From NCBI RefSeq assembly GCF_023276435.1, contig NZ_JALLPO010000002.1, positions 1 through 64,000 on the forward strand: 64,000 nt of DNA, in the 5' to 3' direction. This DNA comes from Sphaerisporangium perillae (GTDB taxonomy: Bacteria; Actinomycetota; Actinomycetes; Streptosporangiales; Streptosporangiaceae). Positions 54,631 to 63,672 of this stretch are shown piece after piece. The notes below the pieces were generated by a model, which saw only the letters and a program-made list of their open reading frames with translations, did not search any database and was not told the DNA's origin. Numbering within the stretch: the stretch's first letter is position 1; the number at the start of each line of letters is the position of its first letter. The translations under genes were made by a program, and so were the position numbers.

Positions 54631-54650
54631 GGTGTACCGTCTCGATGTGA
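53637..54650 (+). CDS. IS481-family transposase
   Basis: A 337-residue DDE transposase. The N-terminal HTH (GRLRLARCVVEGGWPLRRAAERFQVAATTAQRWASRYR) is followed by an integrase core with D in DLIHVDIKKLG, D in RVLTDNGSCY and E in NGKVERFNRTL, and the typical YNHHRGHTALNGQPPASR end. GTG at 53637 (VSHRNAPLTETGR) is the family start. The stop lies 20 bp beyond the right IS end, using flanking DNA. All catalytic residues are present, so it may be active. Confidence 0.9.
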   Translation: MSHRNAPLTETGRLRLARCVVEGGWPLRRAAERFQVAATTAQRWASRYRRYGQAGMSDRSSRPHHSPRRTPTRTERRIIKVRLARRWGPARIAYLLGLNPSTVHRVLVRYRLARLSHLDRATGRPIRRYEHPTPGDLIHVDIKKLGNIPDGGGHKIHGRATGGRHSSAHRDPARPRTTHGRPNLGYSYLHNAVDDHSRLAYSEILADETKETAAAFWHRAQTYFTSCGITITRVLTDNGSCYRSHLWRDTLAAAGITHKRTRPYRPQTNGKVERFNRTLLEEWAYAQPYTSETERRQALPHWLHTYNHHRGHTALNGQPPASRVPNLSGQYRCTVSM

Positions 54651-54681
54651 TGTGACGGCCAGCAGAACGAGATCTCGTCGA

Positions 54682-54843
54682 TCAGTGCGTGGCGGACGCA
54701 GCCGGCGTCCTGCCGCGCCTGCTAGGCAGGGTCGTTCTGCTGAGCTCTTCGGCCGCGTTAGCGTTTCGCGGCGGCGCAGTGGTGGCTGCCATCAGTGCCC
54801 GGCCGATCCCGTCGGTGCCGCCGGTGATCGCTGCCGTCTTCAC
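54682..54843 (-). pseudogene. short-chain dehydrogenase N-terminal scrap
   Basis: GTG overlapping the stop of the LLM gene begins KTAAITGGTDGIGRALMAA, the cofactor-binding TGxxxGIG motif of SDR enzymes. After ~20 codons homology ends and the frame runs to a stop. It shows the LLM gene was once first in a coupled LLM-SDR operon. Confidence 0.7.
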
Positions 54844-55778
54844 ACCTTCTTCTTTCCGGCCAGCTCTCCGAGCAGCCGCCAGGTGCGCTCGCGGGCGTGT
54901 GGCCCGGCCAGGCTGGTCTGGGTGAACACCACCTCGGTCGCGCCCGCGTCAAAATAGCGGCGCACCGCCACGGCGATCGCCTCCTCGTCGCCGATCTCGA
55001 CCAGGTCGGCGGCACGTGAGGCCCCTGACAGTTCGATCACTTTCTGGTAGGAGGGGATCTGGTCGTAGAAGGCGGTCTGGCGGGCCGCCTGTTCCCGCGC
55101 GGCCTCCACGTCGTCGGTGACGACCCCGGCGACGAGTGCGACGACGCGCGGAGCGGGCCGACCTGCCGCTTCGGCTGCTGACAGCAGCCGGGGTACCACG
55201 TGCTCCGCGAGCGCCTTCGGCCCGGCCAAAAATGGCAGTGTCCCGTCGGCCAGCTCGCCCGTGACGCGCAGCGCCTGCGGCCCCATGGCCGCCACCAGGA
55301 CCGGCACGGCCGGGGCCGCGCCGGCAAGCCCGGCGGGCATCGGGCTCACCGCCGTGAGGGTCTCGCCGTGGAAGTCGACCGTCCCCTCGGCCAGCAGGGT
55401 CCGCAGCGCGGTGAGAAAGTCCCGCAGCCGGGCGATCGGCCGCTCGTGCGCGATACCGAACACCGGCTCGACGAACGCCTTGGCGCCGAGTCCCAGTCCG
55501 AGCGTGTATCGGCCGCGCGTGGCTGCCTGCGTCGTCTGCGCCTGCGCGCCGACCAGCAGCGGATGGCGTCCGAAGATAGGCACCGCGGAGGTTCCCACGT
55601 CCAGGCCCGGGACCTCCCGGCCGACGATCCCGGCCAGAGCGACGGAGTCGTAGTCGAACCGCTGTCCGAACCAGACCGAGTCGATTCCCGCCGACTTCAC
55701 CGCCCGCGCCTGGTCCACAACGGCGTCGACGGCGTTCTCCGCGTCCGCCGGCGCTGATAGAGCCACACCTATGGTCAT
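54840..55778 (-). CDS. LLM-class F420- or flavin-dependent oxidoreductase
   Basis: A 312-residue luciferase-like barrel: MTIGVALSAPADAENAVDAVVDQARAVKSAGIDSVWFGQRFDYDSVALAGIVG, VPIFGRHPLLVGAQAQTTQAATRGRYTLGLGLG, and VPVLVAAMGPQALRVTGELADGTLPFLAGP are the family's cofactor and substrate regions. The sequence TLGLGLGAKAFVEPVFG is typical of actinobacterial F420-dependent members, so F420 is the likelier cofactor. Start at 55778 (MTIGV). It sits in the Tn3 element, followed by an SDR remnant. Confidence 0.88.
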   Translation of the reverse strand: MTIGVALSAPADAENAVDAVVDQARAVKSAGIDSVWFGQRFDYDSVALAGIVGREVPGLDVGTSAVPIFGRHPLLVGAQAQTTQAATRGRYTLGLGLGAKAFVEPVFGIAHERPIARLRDFLTALRTLLAEGTVDFHGETLTAVSPMPAGLAGAAPAVPVLVAAMGPQALRVTGELADGTLPFLAGPKALAEHVVPRLLSAAEAAGRPAPRVVALVAGVVTDDVEAAREQAARQTAFYDQIPSYQKVIELSGASRAADLVEIGDEEAIAVAVRRYFDAGATEVVFTQTSLAGPHARERTWRLLGELAGKKKV

Positions 55779-56101
55779 AATCCGACTAACCCGATCGGAT
55801 AGCCATGAATTCCCGCACCGACGCCGCCAGTTGAGGTCTGAAGAACGGCCATCGCCCAGAGCGTGGCGAACCCCTTTTGAGTGAGAATGAGTTCTGACAG
55901 TGAATCGGCAGTCCGGGCGGGCTGTGCGGGCGGACCGTTTCCGATCTTGCTCCGGGAAAGGTCGTTTCTGACAGCAACCGGACAGCGGGGAGTGTCGCTC
56001 GCACCCAGGGCAAGCACAGATCAATTCCGGCTCTCTGGTCGAATCTGGCGGTCTCGACAACCGGTTCCGGGCCAAATGACGACAAATGGCATGATGACCG
56101 G
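55779..56101. other. intergenic stretch with no supportable gene
   Basis: Divergent gap between the LLM oxidoreductase and the cat relic. It contains a lower-GC segment and the dyad CCGATCGG near 55792, close to the LLM start, that may be part of its promoter. No protein reading is convincing. Confidence 0.35.
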
Positions 56102-56770
56102 ATGGATGCTCCCACCTTGATCGACCTCGACACGTGGCCGCGCCGACAGCACTTCGAGCACTACCGTCGGCTCGTTCCGTGTACGTACTCGATGACGGTG
56201 GAGTTGGACCTCACCGCGTTCACTGCGGCACTGCGTCAGTCCCAGCGCAAGTCCTACATCGCGCAGGTCTGGGCACTCTCCACGGTCGTCAACCGTCACG
56301 ATGAGTTCAAGATGTGCCTCACCGCGTCGGGCGAGCCTGCTGTCTGGCCTGTCGTGCACCCGGCCTTCACGGTATTCAACCCGGAACGCGAGACGTTCGC
56401 GTGCGTGTGGGCTCCCTACGATTCCGACTTCGGCGCGTTCCACGACGTCGCCGCCCCCCTGCTTGCGGAGCACAGTCGCGCCACCGACTTCTTCCCATAG
56501 GGGGAGCTGCCGACCAACGCGTTCGACGTGTCAAGCCTGCCATGGGCGTCCTTCACCGGGTTCAACCTCAACATCGGCAACGACTGGGACCACCTCGCGC
56601 CGATCTTCACGCTCGGCCGCTACACCGAGCGAGACGGCCGGGTCCTGCTCCCCCTGGCAGTACAGGTGCACCACGCCACCGCAGACGGGTTTCACTCGAC
56701 ACGGCTCGTCAACGAGGTGCAGGCTCTCTTTGCAGATCCGACCTGGCTGGAGGAGAGCCCGAAGGCCTGA
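56102..56770 (+). pseudogene. cat: chloramphenicol acetyltransferase with nonsense codon
   Basis: A type A CAT of 222 codons: LIDLDTWPRRQHFEHYRRLVPCTYSMTVELDLT, then MCLTASGEPAVWPVVHPAFTVFN, FDVSSLPWASFTGFNLNIGN and the active-site motif QVHHATADGFH with the catalytic histidine. CAT trimers acetylate chloramphenicol with acetyl-CoA. Codon 133 is TAG (56498-56500) where the family has glutamine (FFPQGELP), a CAG-to-TAG change. The rest is undamaged, so it is one base from a full gene. Carried by the Tn3 element. Confidence 0.9.
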
Positions 56771-56799
56771 GCAGAAGGCCTCGTCAGGCCTTCGCGCCG

Positions 56800-56960
56800 T
56801 CCTCGTCATTGAGCCCGGTCGTGACAGGGTCGCGTACAGGCGCAGGCCGCCATCGTCCAGGACCGAGGAGCGGATGCTGTAGCGGCCCAGCACGTTGAGG
56901 TTGGCGTGCTTCAGCGGGGAGAGCCGGGCGACATCCTCGTCCAGGATGTCCTGCTCGCGC
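56800..56960 (-). pseudogene. tnpA: Tn3 transposase C-terminal scrap
   Basis: The - strand reads DEDVARLSPLKHANLNVLGRYS, the C-terminal signature of one Tn3 TnpA subgroup; a similar end is at 33303-33400. The open frame reaches from 57007 to 56531 across the end of cat, but the family match is limited to this part. Confidence 0.7.
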
Positions 56961-57195
56961 TGGTCGGCGGACAGTGGCGGCGCCACCGGTCTGGGCGAGG
57001 CGTTCATGCAGGGGTCACCGTAGTCTTGGCCGAGAATTCAACGAACCCGTCCCCGACCTGCGATAACACGGCCTTTCAAGCTCGTTGAGAGTCGCGCTGG
57101 ACGGCGAGCAGAGCGGGTTCTCACCGCCGAATCCGCCTGCCAGCGAAGCGTTCGGGCCGCCGAACACCCGGGATCGGGCCCGACGGCGAGGCCCG

Positions 57196-57441
57196 ATGGA
57201 AGATCAGCTCGGCGCGCTCGGCCTGGCATTGAACGCGGTCATCTGGTGAAACAGCCTCTACACCGATGCCGCCGTCAGGCAACTGCGCGAGCAGGGCTTC
57301 CCGGTCACCCAGGAGATGTGCACGCGGCCATCACCGATCCGCTACGACCACATCAACTTCCTGGGCTGCTACGCCTTCAGCCGTGCCGATGTCACCTCGG
57401 GCTTGCGTCCCTACCACGGCGATGTCATCAAACACGCCTGA
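57196..57441 (+). pseudogene. tnpA: Tn3 transposase C-terminal fragment
   Basis: MEDQLGALGLALNAVIW, a TGA at 57247-57249 in place of the usual second tryptophan, then NSLYTDAAVRQLREQGFPVT, RYDHINFLGCYAFSRADVT and LRPYHGDVIKHA. This is the end of a TnpA whose subgroup differs from the scrap just before it. Opposite strand to that scrap. Confidence 0.8.
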
Positions 57442-57469
57442 TCGCACCTACCTACGGTTTCGGCGGGCT

Positions 57470-58456
57470 TCAAACGGCCCCGTTCGCGGCGGGGCTCGTG
57501 TTGGTTCTGGTGGAGAAGGTGCGCCGGTATGTCGCGGGTGAGGCGCCGACGATGCGGGCGAAGTGGGCCCTGAGGCTTGCGGGTGTGCCGAAGCCGCACG
57601 CGGTCGCGATCCCGGCGATCGGCTGGTCGGTCGTCTCGAGAAGGTGCTGGGCCCGGCGCACGCGTTGCCGCAGCAGCCACTGCAGTGGTGACAGGCCGAG
57701 CGTCTCGGTGAAACGCCGTTCGACGGTGCGAACGCTGACGTTGCTGCGGGCGGCGAGGTCGGCGGTGGTCAGGGGCCGGTGCAGATGTTGGACGGTCCAC
57801 TCGAGCAGGAGCGGGAGCCAGCCGTCGCCGGAGGTCGGTGTGGCCGGTCGGATGTATTGGGCCTGTCCGCCGTCGCGGTGTGGTGGTGTGACGATGCGGC
57901 GGGCGACTTCAGCGGCGACGGCCGCTCCGTGGTCGAGACGGACCAGGTGCAGGCATGCGTCAATGCCGGCCACGGTGCCGGCGGAGGTGATGACGTTGCC
58001 GTCCTCGATGTAGAGCACCGTCGGGTCGACCGTCACGGCTGGGTAGCGGTGGGCGAGTTCGTCGGCGTGCAGCCAGTGCGTGGTGGCCCGGCGGCCGTCG
58101 AGGATGCCGGCGGCGGCGAGCACGAACGCTCCGGAACAGATCGACAGGATGCGGGTGCCGCGCCGGTACGCGGAGCGGACCACGTCGACCAGTTCTGGCG
58201 GCGGGGCCTCGTCCACGTCCAGGCAGGCGGGGATGACGAGGGTGTCAGCGCGCGGCAGATCACTGTTGGATGCCGTCTGGTGGAAGTGGAATCCGGGCAG
58301 CAGCGGTACGGGTCCGTCGCCGACGCCGACGATCGAGAACTCATACCAAGGGCTCACGACGTGGGAACGGTCGACGCCGAAGATCATGCACGGCACCGCC
58401 GCTTCAAAGATCGGCATGCCGGGCGTGAGTGCCATCACGACTCGATGTGCCCGCAT
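57470..58456 (-). CDS. GlxA-family AraC-type regulator
   Basis: A 328-residue protein. Residues 1-190 form a DJ-1/PfpI-like domain (RVVMALTPGMPIFEAAVPCMIFG, ILSICSGAFVLAAAGILDGRRATTHW, with the cysteine elbow), and residues 215-315 an AraC HTH pair (LTTADLAARSNVSVRTVERRFTETLGLSPLQWLLRQRVRRAQHLLE, IAGIATACGFGTPASLRAHF). GlxA-type regulators are usually transcription activators of catabolic or redox genes. It is divergent, 70 bp away, from an oxidoreductase it probably controls; both are Tn3 cargo. Confidence 0.92.
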   Translation of the reverse strand: MRAHRVVMALTPGMPIFEAAVPCMIFGVDRSHVVSPWYEFSIVGVGDGPVPLLPGFHFHQTASNSDLPRADTLVIPACLDVDEAPPPELVDVVRSAYRRGTRILSICSGAFVLAAAGILDGRRATTHWLHADELAHRYPAVTVDPTVLYIEDGNVITSAGTVAGIDACLHLVRLDHGAAVAAEVARRIVTPPHRDGGQAQYIRPATPTSGDGWLPLLLEWTVQHLHRPLTTADLAARSNVSVRTVERRFTETLGLSPLQWLLRQRVRRAQHLLETTDQPIAGIATACGFGTPASLRAHFARIVGASPATYRRTFSTRTNTSPAANGAV

Positions 58457-58526
58457 GTCGCAAATCTAGCGCAGGCTGACGCTTGCGACACTGCCCTCCT
58501 CGTCCCTGGACCGTCATGATCAGCAG

Positions 58527-59519
58527 ATGCCATCCCCCTCCGCGCCTACGGTTGCCGTGTACGGCGCCTACGGCCACACCGCGCAGTTCGTGGTCGCCGC
58601 ACTGCGCCGGCGTGACGTCGCGCTCGTGTTGAGCGGCCGGGACGCCGGGCGCCTGCACGCACTGGCGGCCCACCATCCCGGTACGCGGGTGAGACCCGCC
58701 GCCCTGGACTCACCCGCCGATCTGGATCGGGCGTTGGACGGGGTGGTGGCCGTGGTGAATTGTGCCGGCCCGTTCGGCGATACCCCACCCGCCCTGGTCG
58801 ACGCGGCACTGCGCGCGGGAGCGCACTACCTGGACGTCGCCGGCGAGACACTGGTGGCGTGGCGTATGTTCGACGGACCCGAGCCGCCGGCCGGTGTACT
58901 GGTCGCGCCCGCGCTCGGATTCTTCGGCGCGCTCGGCGATCTGCTGGCCACCGCCGCCTACGGATCGGGCCCGCCCGCCGGTGCTGTCACCGTGGCCGTC
59001 GCGCTGGACGGCTGGGTGCCGACCAGAGGATCGCGGCTGGCGGGCAAGCTACGCGCCGGTCGGCGGGTCGTGTTCACCGGCGGCCGGCTGCACCTCAGGT
59101 CCGGTGACACACCGCCGCCGACCGCGACCTGGACCTTCCCGCCTCCGTTCGGCGCCCAGGAGGCGGAGACCGAGTTCCCGACCGCCGACGTCGTGACCAT
59201 CGCGCGCCACCTGCCCACTCAGGAGATTCCCACCTACCTGTACACGGCGCCGACCGCCACCGAGGACGACACGAACGCGCATCGCCGCTCCGAGCAACGG
59301 TTCGTGGTCGAGGTTGCCATCCACCGCGGTGGCCATGAACACCGGGTATCGGCGAGCGGCCGCGACATCTACGCGTTCAGCGCGGCGATGGCAGCCGAGG
59401 CGACCACCCGCGTGCTCCAAGGCAACGTAAAAGCAACAGGCCTGGTCACCGCCGGGCAGGCGTTCGCCGCGGCAGACTTCCTACGCACCCTCCCGCTGGA
59501 CCACCTCAACCTGTCATAG
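58527..59519 (+). CDS. saccharopine dehydrogenase-like oxidoreductase
   Basis: A 330-residue NAD(P)-binding protein: VAVYGAYGHTAQFVVAALRRRDVALVLSGRDAGRL is a Rossmann fold with GxYGxT in place of GxGxxG, VVNCAGPFGDTPPALVDAALRAGAHYLDVAGE is the conserved saccharopine dehydrogenase-like region (also in mycobacterial trans-acting enoyl reductases), and the C-terminal part is beta-rich. The substrate is unknown. Divergent from the GlxA-type regulator. Confidence 0.85.
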   Translation: MPSPSAPTVAVYGAYGHTAQFVVAALRRRDVALVLSGRDAGRLHALAAHHPGTRVRPAALDSPADLDRALDGVVAVVNCAGPFGDTPPALVDAALRAGAHYLDVAGETLVAWRMFDGPEPPAGVLVAPALGFFGALGDLLATAAYGSGPPAGAVTVAVALDGWVPTRGSRLAGKLRAGRRVVFTGGRLHLRSGDTPPPTATWTFPPPFGAQEAETEFPTADVVTIARHLPTQEIPTYLYTAPTATEDDTNAHRRSEQRFVVEVAIHRGGHEHRVSASGRDIYAFSAAMAAEATTRVLQGNVKATGLVTAGQAFAAADFLRTLPLDHLNLS

Positions 59520-59724
59520 CACCGGCCACGGCCGGCCCACATCAGTGGTGCGGGCGCCCCAGACGCCGACGACGGCCCCGAGCCATACGGTCAGAGCTGG
59601 TTCAGAGAAATCGCTTCGGTGCCCGGGGCTTGAGGAACATTGGAACCGAATCGTGCGCTAAGCCCTCTCAGAGCAGGTCAGCGCTGTACAGCTCCTCGCC
59701 GGACCCCTTGGAGAGCGACTAGTT

Positions 59725-59808
59725 GGGGCTTGAGCAGCAACCGCCCGGTGAGTGGCGTTAGTGAGCCGATGGGGCGCGTGTTACCGCCACTGGCCGGGTT
59801 GATGCGGG
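59725..59808. repeat. site B: inverted-repeat site shared with 44508-44590
   Basis: GGGGCTTGAGCAGCAACCG opens a ~84-bp segment homologous to the reverse complement of site A. Its arms (GTGAGTGGCGTTA and TTACCGCCACTGGCC) are less perfect than at site A. It encodes the same GLEQQP..WR-stop tail. It lies in the 480-bp gap before the resolvase, inside the Tn3 element. Confidence 0.6.
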
Positions 59809-59847
59809 TCGCTGCCGATGGGGTGGTGTGTCGTTATTAGGTGATTT

Positions 59848-59965
59848 GCCGACACCCTGTCGCCCCGGCCCCGAACAGCCCGTAAAACCAGACACCGGGC
59901 GATGAAACACCGCTCCGGGCGCCTGATTGCGGCCTCGGATTGACGACAGGATTTCCCGACAGGTA
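59848..59965. repeat. res-like repeats upstream of resolvase
   Basis: GCCGACACCCTGTCGCC (59848-59864) and two CGACAGG copies (59944-59950, 59957-59963) repeat the half-site CGACA/TGTCG in both orientations within 120 bp before the resolvase start, as in res sites. The AT content is slightly raised. Confidence 0.5.
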
Positions 59966-60000
59966 GAAGAGGTTCCGACCCCTTCCTCGAGGAGCGTTCG

Positions 60001-60663
60001 GTGCAGATCGTCTACTCGCGCGTGTCCACCGCGACCCAGTCGCTGCTGCGCCAGCGGCACATCCTCACCGAAGCCGGCCTCCTCGTCCGGACCGAAGGCG
60101 TCGCCGAGGGGTTCCGCCCGGCCGAAGGAGTGCTGCTGTTCGAGGACCCGGCGACCACCTCCAAGATCCCCGCGCTGGAGCGGCCCGCCTTCGCCAAGGT
60201 CGCCATCGCCGCACACCCCGGCGACACCCTGACGGTCTCGGAGCTGTTCCGGCTGTGCCGCGACCTGATCGACATCCACGCCGTACGCGACTGGTGCCAA
60301 GCCCGTGGCGTCGCCTTGCGCGTGCTGTCGGGCCCGCTATCGAACTTCCACGATCTCGCGGCCAACGACGCCACGACAGCCCTGATCATCAACGTGATCA
60401 CCTCCGTCGGGCAGTTCCAGCGCGACCTGCAAACCGAGCTGACCGCCGAAGGGATCGCCGCCGCCGAAGCCGAAGGCCGTTACCGCGGCCGGCCGCCCGC
60501 GCTGACCGATACCCAGATTGAGGAAGCGCGGTCGGCGTTCACCGACCAAGGCGCCTCGATCGCGGCGCTCGCGCGGGCGCACGGGGTGAGCCGGGCCGCG
60601 GTCCGGACCGCGTTGGCCGGTCTGCTGCCCAGCCAGTCGAGCCTGCCCTCCCGGTCAGGGTGA
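60001..60663 (+). CDS. tnpR: serine resolvase of the Tn3 element
   Basis: A 220-residue small serine recombinase: VYSRVSTATQSLLRQRHIL has the catalytic serine (RVST), QTELTAEGIAAAEAEGRYRGRPPALTD leads to a C-terminal HTH (IAALARAHGVSRAAVRTALAG). It would resolve transposition cointegrates at res. The ~20 residues around TSKIPALERPAF, where typical resolvases have DxxSG, are diverged, so it belongs to an unusual subgroup. GTG start, with GAGGAG close by. It converges on tnpA, 22 bp apart. Confidence 0.85.
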   Translation: MQIVYSRVSTATQSLLRQRHILTEAGLLVRTEGVAEGFRPAEGVLLFEDPATTSKIPALERPAFAKVAIAAHPGDTLTVSELFRLCRDLIDIHAVRDWCQARGVALRVLSGPLSNFHDLAANDATTALIINVITSVGQFQRDLQTELTAEGIAAAEAEGRYRGRPPALTDTQIEEARSAFTDQGASIAALARAHGVSRAAVRTALAGLLPSQSSLPSRSG

Positions 60664-60685
60664 CCCCCAAGGGGGGCGATATCGA

Positions 60686-63512
60686 TCAGGCCGCCAGATC
60701 GAGGCCGAGGCGGCGGCCCATGTCGATGTCGATGATGCCGTAGAGGTTGGCGTTGGACCAGAACAACGGCGACAGGCCGCGCTTGTCGGCGTCGGTCATC
60801 TTCTTCTGCCAGACGGGATCCTTCAGGACGGACTGCACCAGCAGGGTGTTGATGAATACCAGCGCGGACTGCAGCAGGTGCAAGCTGAGCATGGAGACCT
60901 CCTGGTGCTCCTTGTCGCTGCCCGGCAGGGTGCCGGCGCTGCCGTAGAACAGGTCGGTGTTGGCCGAATTCCAGTTCTCTACGACCTGCAGGCCCTCGTG
61001 GATCTCCCGGCGCAGCCCCTCGGAGGCCACGTATTCGGCGACGAACACGCTCTTGATCGCCTTGCCGAGTTCCTCGATGGCCTTGTAGGTGGGGTGCTTA
61101 GGGCCGCCGCGAGTGAAGCGGCGCAGCACCTGCTCGGCCTCGGCCGCGCCCAACCGCAGCGCGGTGGCGTACTTGACCATCTGGTCGTACTGCTGGGCGA
61201 TCCTCTTCATCCGCGGCAGCAGCTTGAACCCCAGCAGGTAGGAGAACGCGAACCCGACCAGGGACTGGCCGTGACTATCGGTGTACTGGCGGTCGATGGT
61301 CGCGTCGGTGCAGTGCCGCAACACGCCTTCCATCATCGCGGCGACCTCGGAGGCGTTGCAGGAGCGCAGCTGGGAGTAGACGCACACCGACTTGCGGTCG
61401 ACCTGCCAGTAGATCATGACGCCGGGGCCGCCGTACCGGGCGTGGTACTCCGTCATCAAGTTCGACGACCACGACCCGAACTTCTTCGAATCCGACGCGC
61501 ACGCCGTACCATTGCCCCACCACAGCGGGTCCCGCATCTTTAAGGTGGCGTTGACCAGGGTCGCGATCGCCGCTCGCAGGTTGTCGCGGTTGACGAACAA
61601 GTGCCTCGTGGCGCGCAGCGCGGCCTCGCTCTCGCCATGGCGGCCGCCGTCGGCGACCCGTTTGATCCCCACGTTCGTGCCCAGCGCGTACAGCACCAGC
61701 AGCAGGCGTTTACGGACCACCTCGCGCGGGGTCGCCTCCCTGGTCGCGACCGTGCTGAAGGCGTCGGTGAAGTCGGTGACGAAGTCCGACTCCTTCAAGA
61801 AGTCCAGCAGGTCGATGATCCCCCAGCGGGCGGCGACCTCAGTGTGCAGCGCCCGCAGGTTCTCCGGGACCTTCAGCTTGCCCAGGTCGGGGATGTGCCA
61901 GCGCGGCTCGCCGCGGTGGGTCTTCACCTTCGTGCCGCCGGACTTGTTCCTGGCCACCGCCTGGCCGCAGTCCGCCATCGAGGCGCGCATCGCCTCCTTC
62001 AGCGTGGCGATGAACACCGCGCTGTCCAGAGGCTGGCGCAGGTTCTCGTAGTGGACGTCCCGGTTGTCCTCGAAGTCGGTGGGCAGGTCCTCCTCGGGGT
62101 TGCGCCAGCGGCGGGCGCCGGCGACGTAGATCTCGCGGCGGCGCAAGCGCGTCCTTCAGTGACACGATCACGCACAGCTCGTAGGAGGCCCGCTCGATAA
62201 CCCCGTTCTCGTCGACCACCGCTTCCAGCCACCCGTCCGGCACCACCCCCGCGATCGGGACGTTCTCCGAGGCGGCGTAGTGGCGGGTGGTGTTGGGGAT
62301 GTCGGCGTAGCGCTGCAGCAGGTCCAGGGCATCCATCACCGGCCGGTAGGCGGTGTTGTTGCACTTGAACTCGATCGCGGCCAGCAGCTTGGGCAGCATC
62401 CGCCGGTAGTAGCTCGAATACGAGCTGGTCAGCACGGTCCGCACCCGGGCCTTGTAGGCCCTGGCGTCCGCCTTCGCCTCGGCCACCAGCGCCTTCAGCG
62501 TCGCCTCCCCGCCCGGCACCGCCGGGAAGACCACCTGCCGGACCGTGCCCTCCGGGGCCCGCAGCGAGGCCTCAGCGATCGAGAACAGCTTCTCGGTCTT
62601 GCGGTGCACCTTCTTGGCCTCGGCCTCGATCGCCTGCTCGACCTTCCGCTCCGCCCGCGTGTTGATCTTCGACACCAGGCCGATGAACAGATCGACCAGC
62701 GCGTCGGTGATCTCCGTCGTCCGCGACCACGCCAGCGCGGCCATCAAGGTCAGGCGGACCGGCGGCTGATTCGCCGCGAAGTCCGACGGATGCGAGGCCA
62801 TCGCCCGCGCCCGCCAGGAGGCCACCAGCCGATCCGAGTACCCCCGAATAGGTCCGCCGACAGCCCGAGTGTCTTCGCCCGCCGGAGCTTGACGATCTCC
62901 TCCAGCAGCGTCTCCAGCCCCAGCCGCCCTGGATCGGACTTCAGCTCCAGCAGGAACCCGTCCTCACCCGTTGCCAGCTCCCACAACGACCGCGCCGAGT
63001 CTGCCGACAACCCGTTCAGCACATGCAGGCAGAACTCCCGCTCGAACCGTGCCCGGCCCGCGCCTACGATCCGCTCTACCCGGCCGGGCGGCTCGATCTT
63101 TAACGTCCGGCAGCGGGCCAGCAGCGCTGACCGTAACCCCTCATCCGTGAACACCATCGGACAGATTTTGTCGGCCAGCCACTCAGCCAGCACATCCTCA
63201 TCCGCCCGAGTCGACTCCCGAAACCCCAAGGCTTCTCGCACCTGCGCCCGGTGGTACTCGATCGTCGACCCTGACCACCGGTACTCCCCGAACAACTCCG
63301 GTTCGACCTTCACCTGCCTGGCCACATAGTCGACAGCGGCCTTGGGTACCTCGCCCGCATGCCGCGGGAACCGGCCCTCCTGCTCGAAGAACTTCAGCAA
63401 CAAGCTGAAGCCCCAGACGAGTCGCCCCCGTCTTGTTCCCCACCAGCTCCCAGTCGTCGTCCAGCAGCGTCCACGCCGCGATCAGCTCTTCCGGCTCCCA
63501 CTCCCGACGCAT
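60686..63512 (-). pseudogene. tnpA: transposase of the Tn3 element, in four frames
   Basis: About 940 codons of TnpA from ATG 63512 to 60686. Order: REWEPEELIAAWTLLDDDWELVGNKTG; shift at ~63405; LLKFFEQEGRFPRHAGEVPKAAVDYVARQV (DUF4158-type) to LGLSADLFGG; shift at ~62850; MASHPSDFAANQPPVRLTLMAALAWSRTTEITDALVDLF; shift at ~62150; RRREIYVAGARRWRNPEEDLP, then the catalytic core: ASDSKKFGSW (D), YTDSHGQSLVGFAFSYLLGF (D), and HLLQSALVFINTLLVQ. Ends SNANLYGIIDIDMGRRL. The catalytic residues survive; three shifts break the reading, either real decay or base-calling error. Confidence 0.92.
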
Positions 63513-63633
63513 TCGACCCCGCCTTCCACCCGACCGTCTCCGACACGAACACGATCAAGCAGAAGCCCGGACTTACCGGCCGCATTCACCCCTCCGTGAC
63601 GATCACGAACCGCAATCGTGATCACTCACACAG

Positions 63634-63672
63634 CTACTTTGGGGCTGAGGTCATCTTCGGGAGCGGAGGGCC
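63634..63672 (-). repeat. right terminal inverted repeat of Tn3 element
   Basis: CTACTTTGGGGCTGAGG at 63634 to GGAGCGGAGGGCC at 63672, the reverse complement of the left repeat with one difference. Followed at once by GATGA, the target duplication. Confidence 0.92.

Larger units (their letters stand above)
53247..63672. mobile_element. Tn3-family transposon inserted in trpS
   Basis: A 10,426-bp element bounded by 39-bp inverted repeats with one mismatch and a 5-bp duplication GATGA on both sides (53242-53246 and 63673-63677), all diagnostic for Tn3-type transposition. It holds tnpA near its right end, a convergent serine resolvase with res-like repeats, and cargo or passengers: DUF1232 fragment, IS481-type element, SDR relic, LLM oxidoreductase, broken cat, two older tnpA relics, GlxA-type regulator and an oxidoreductase. 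The tnpA is frameshifted, so the element may no longer be autonomous. Confidence 0.93.

Noticed and set aside
53513-54636. Target duplication for the IS481-type element
   Set aside because: Flanks GCTAGG and GGTGTA do not give a convincing direct repeat.
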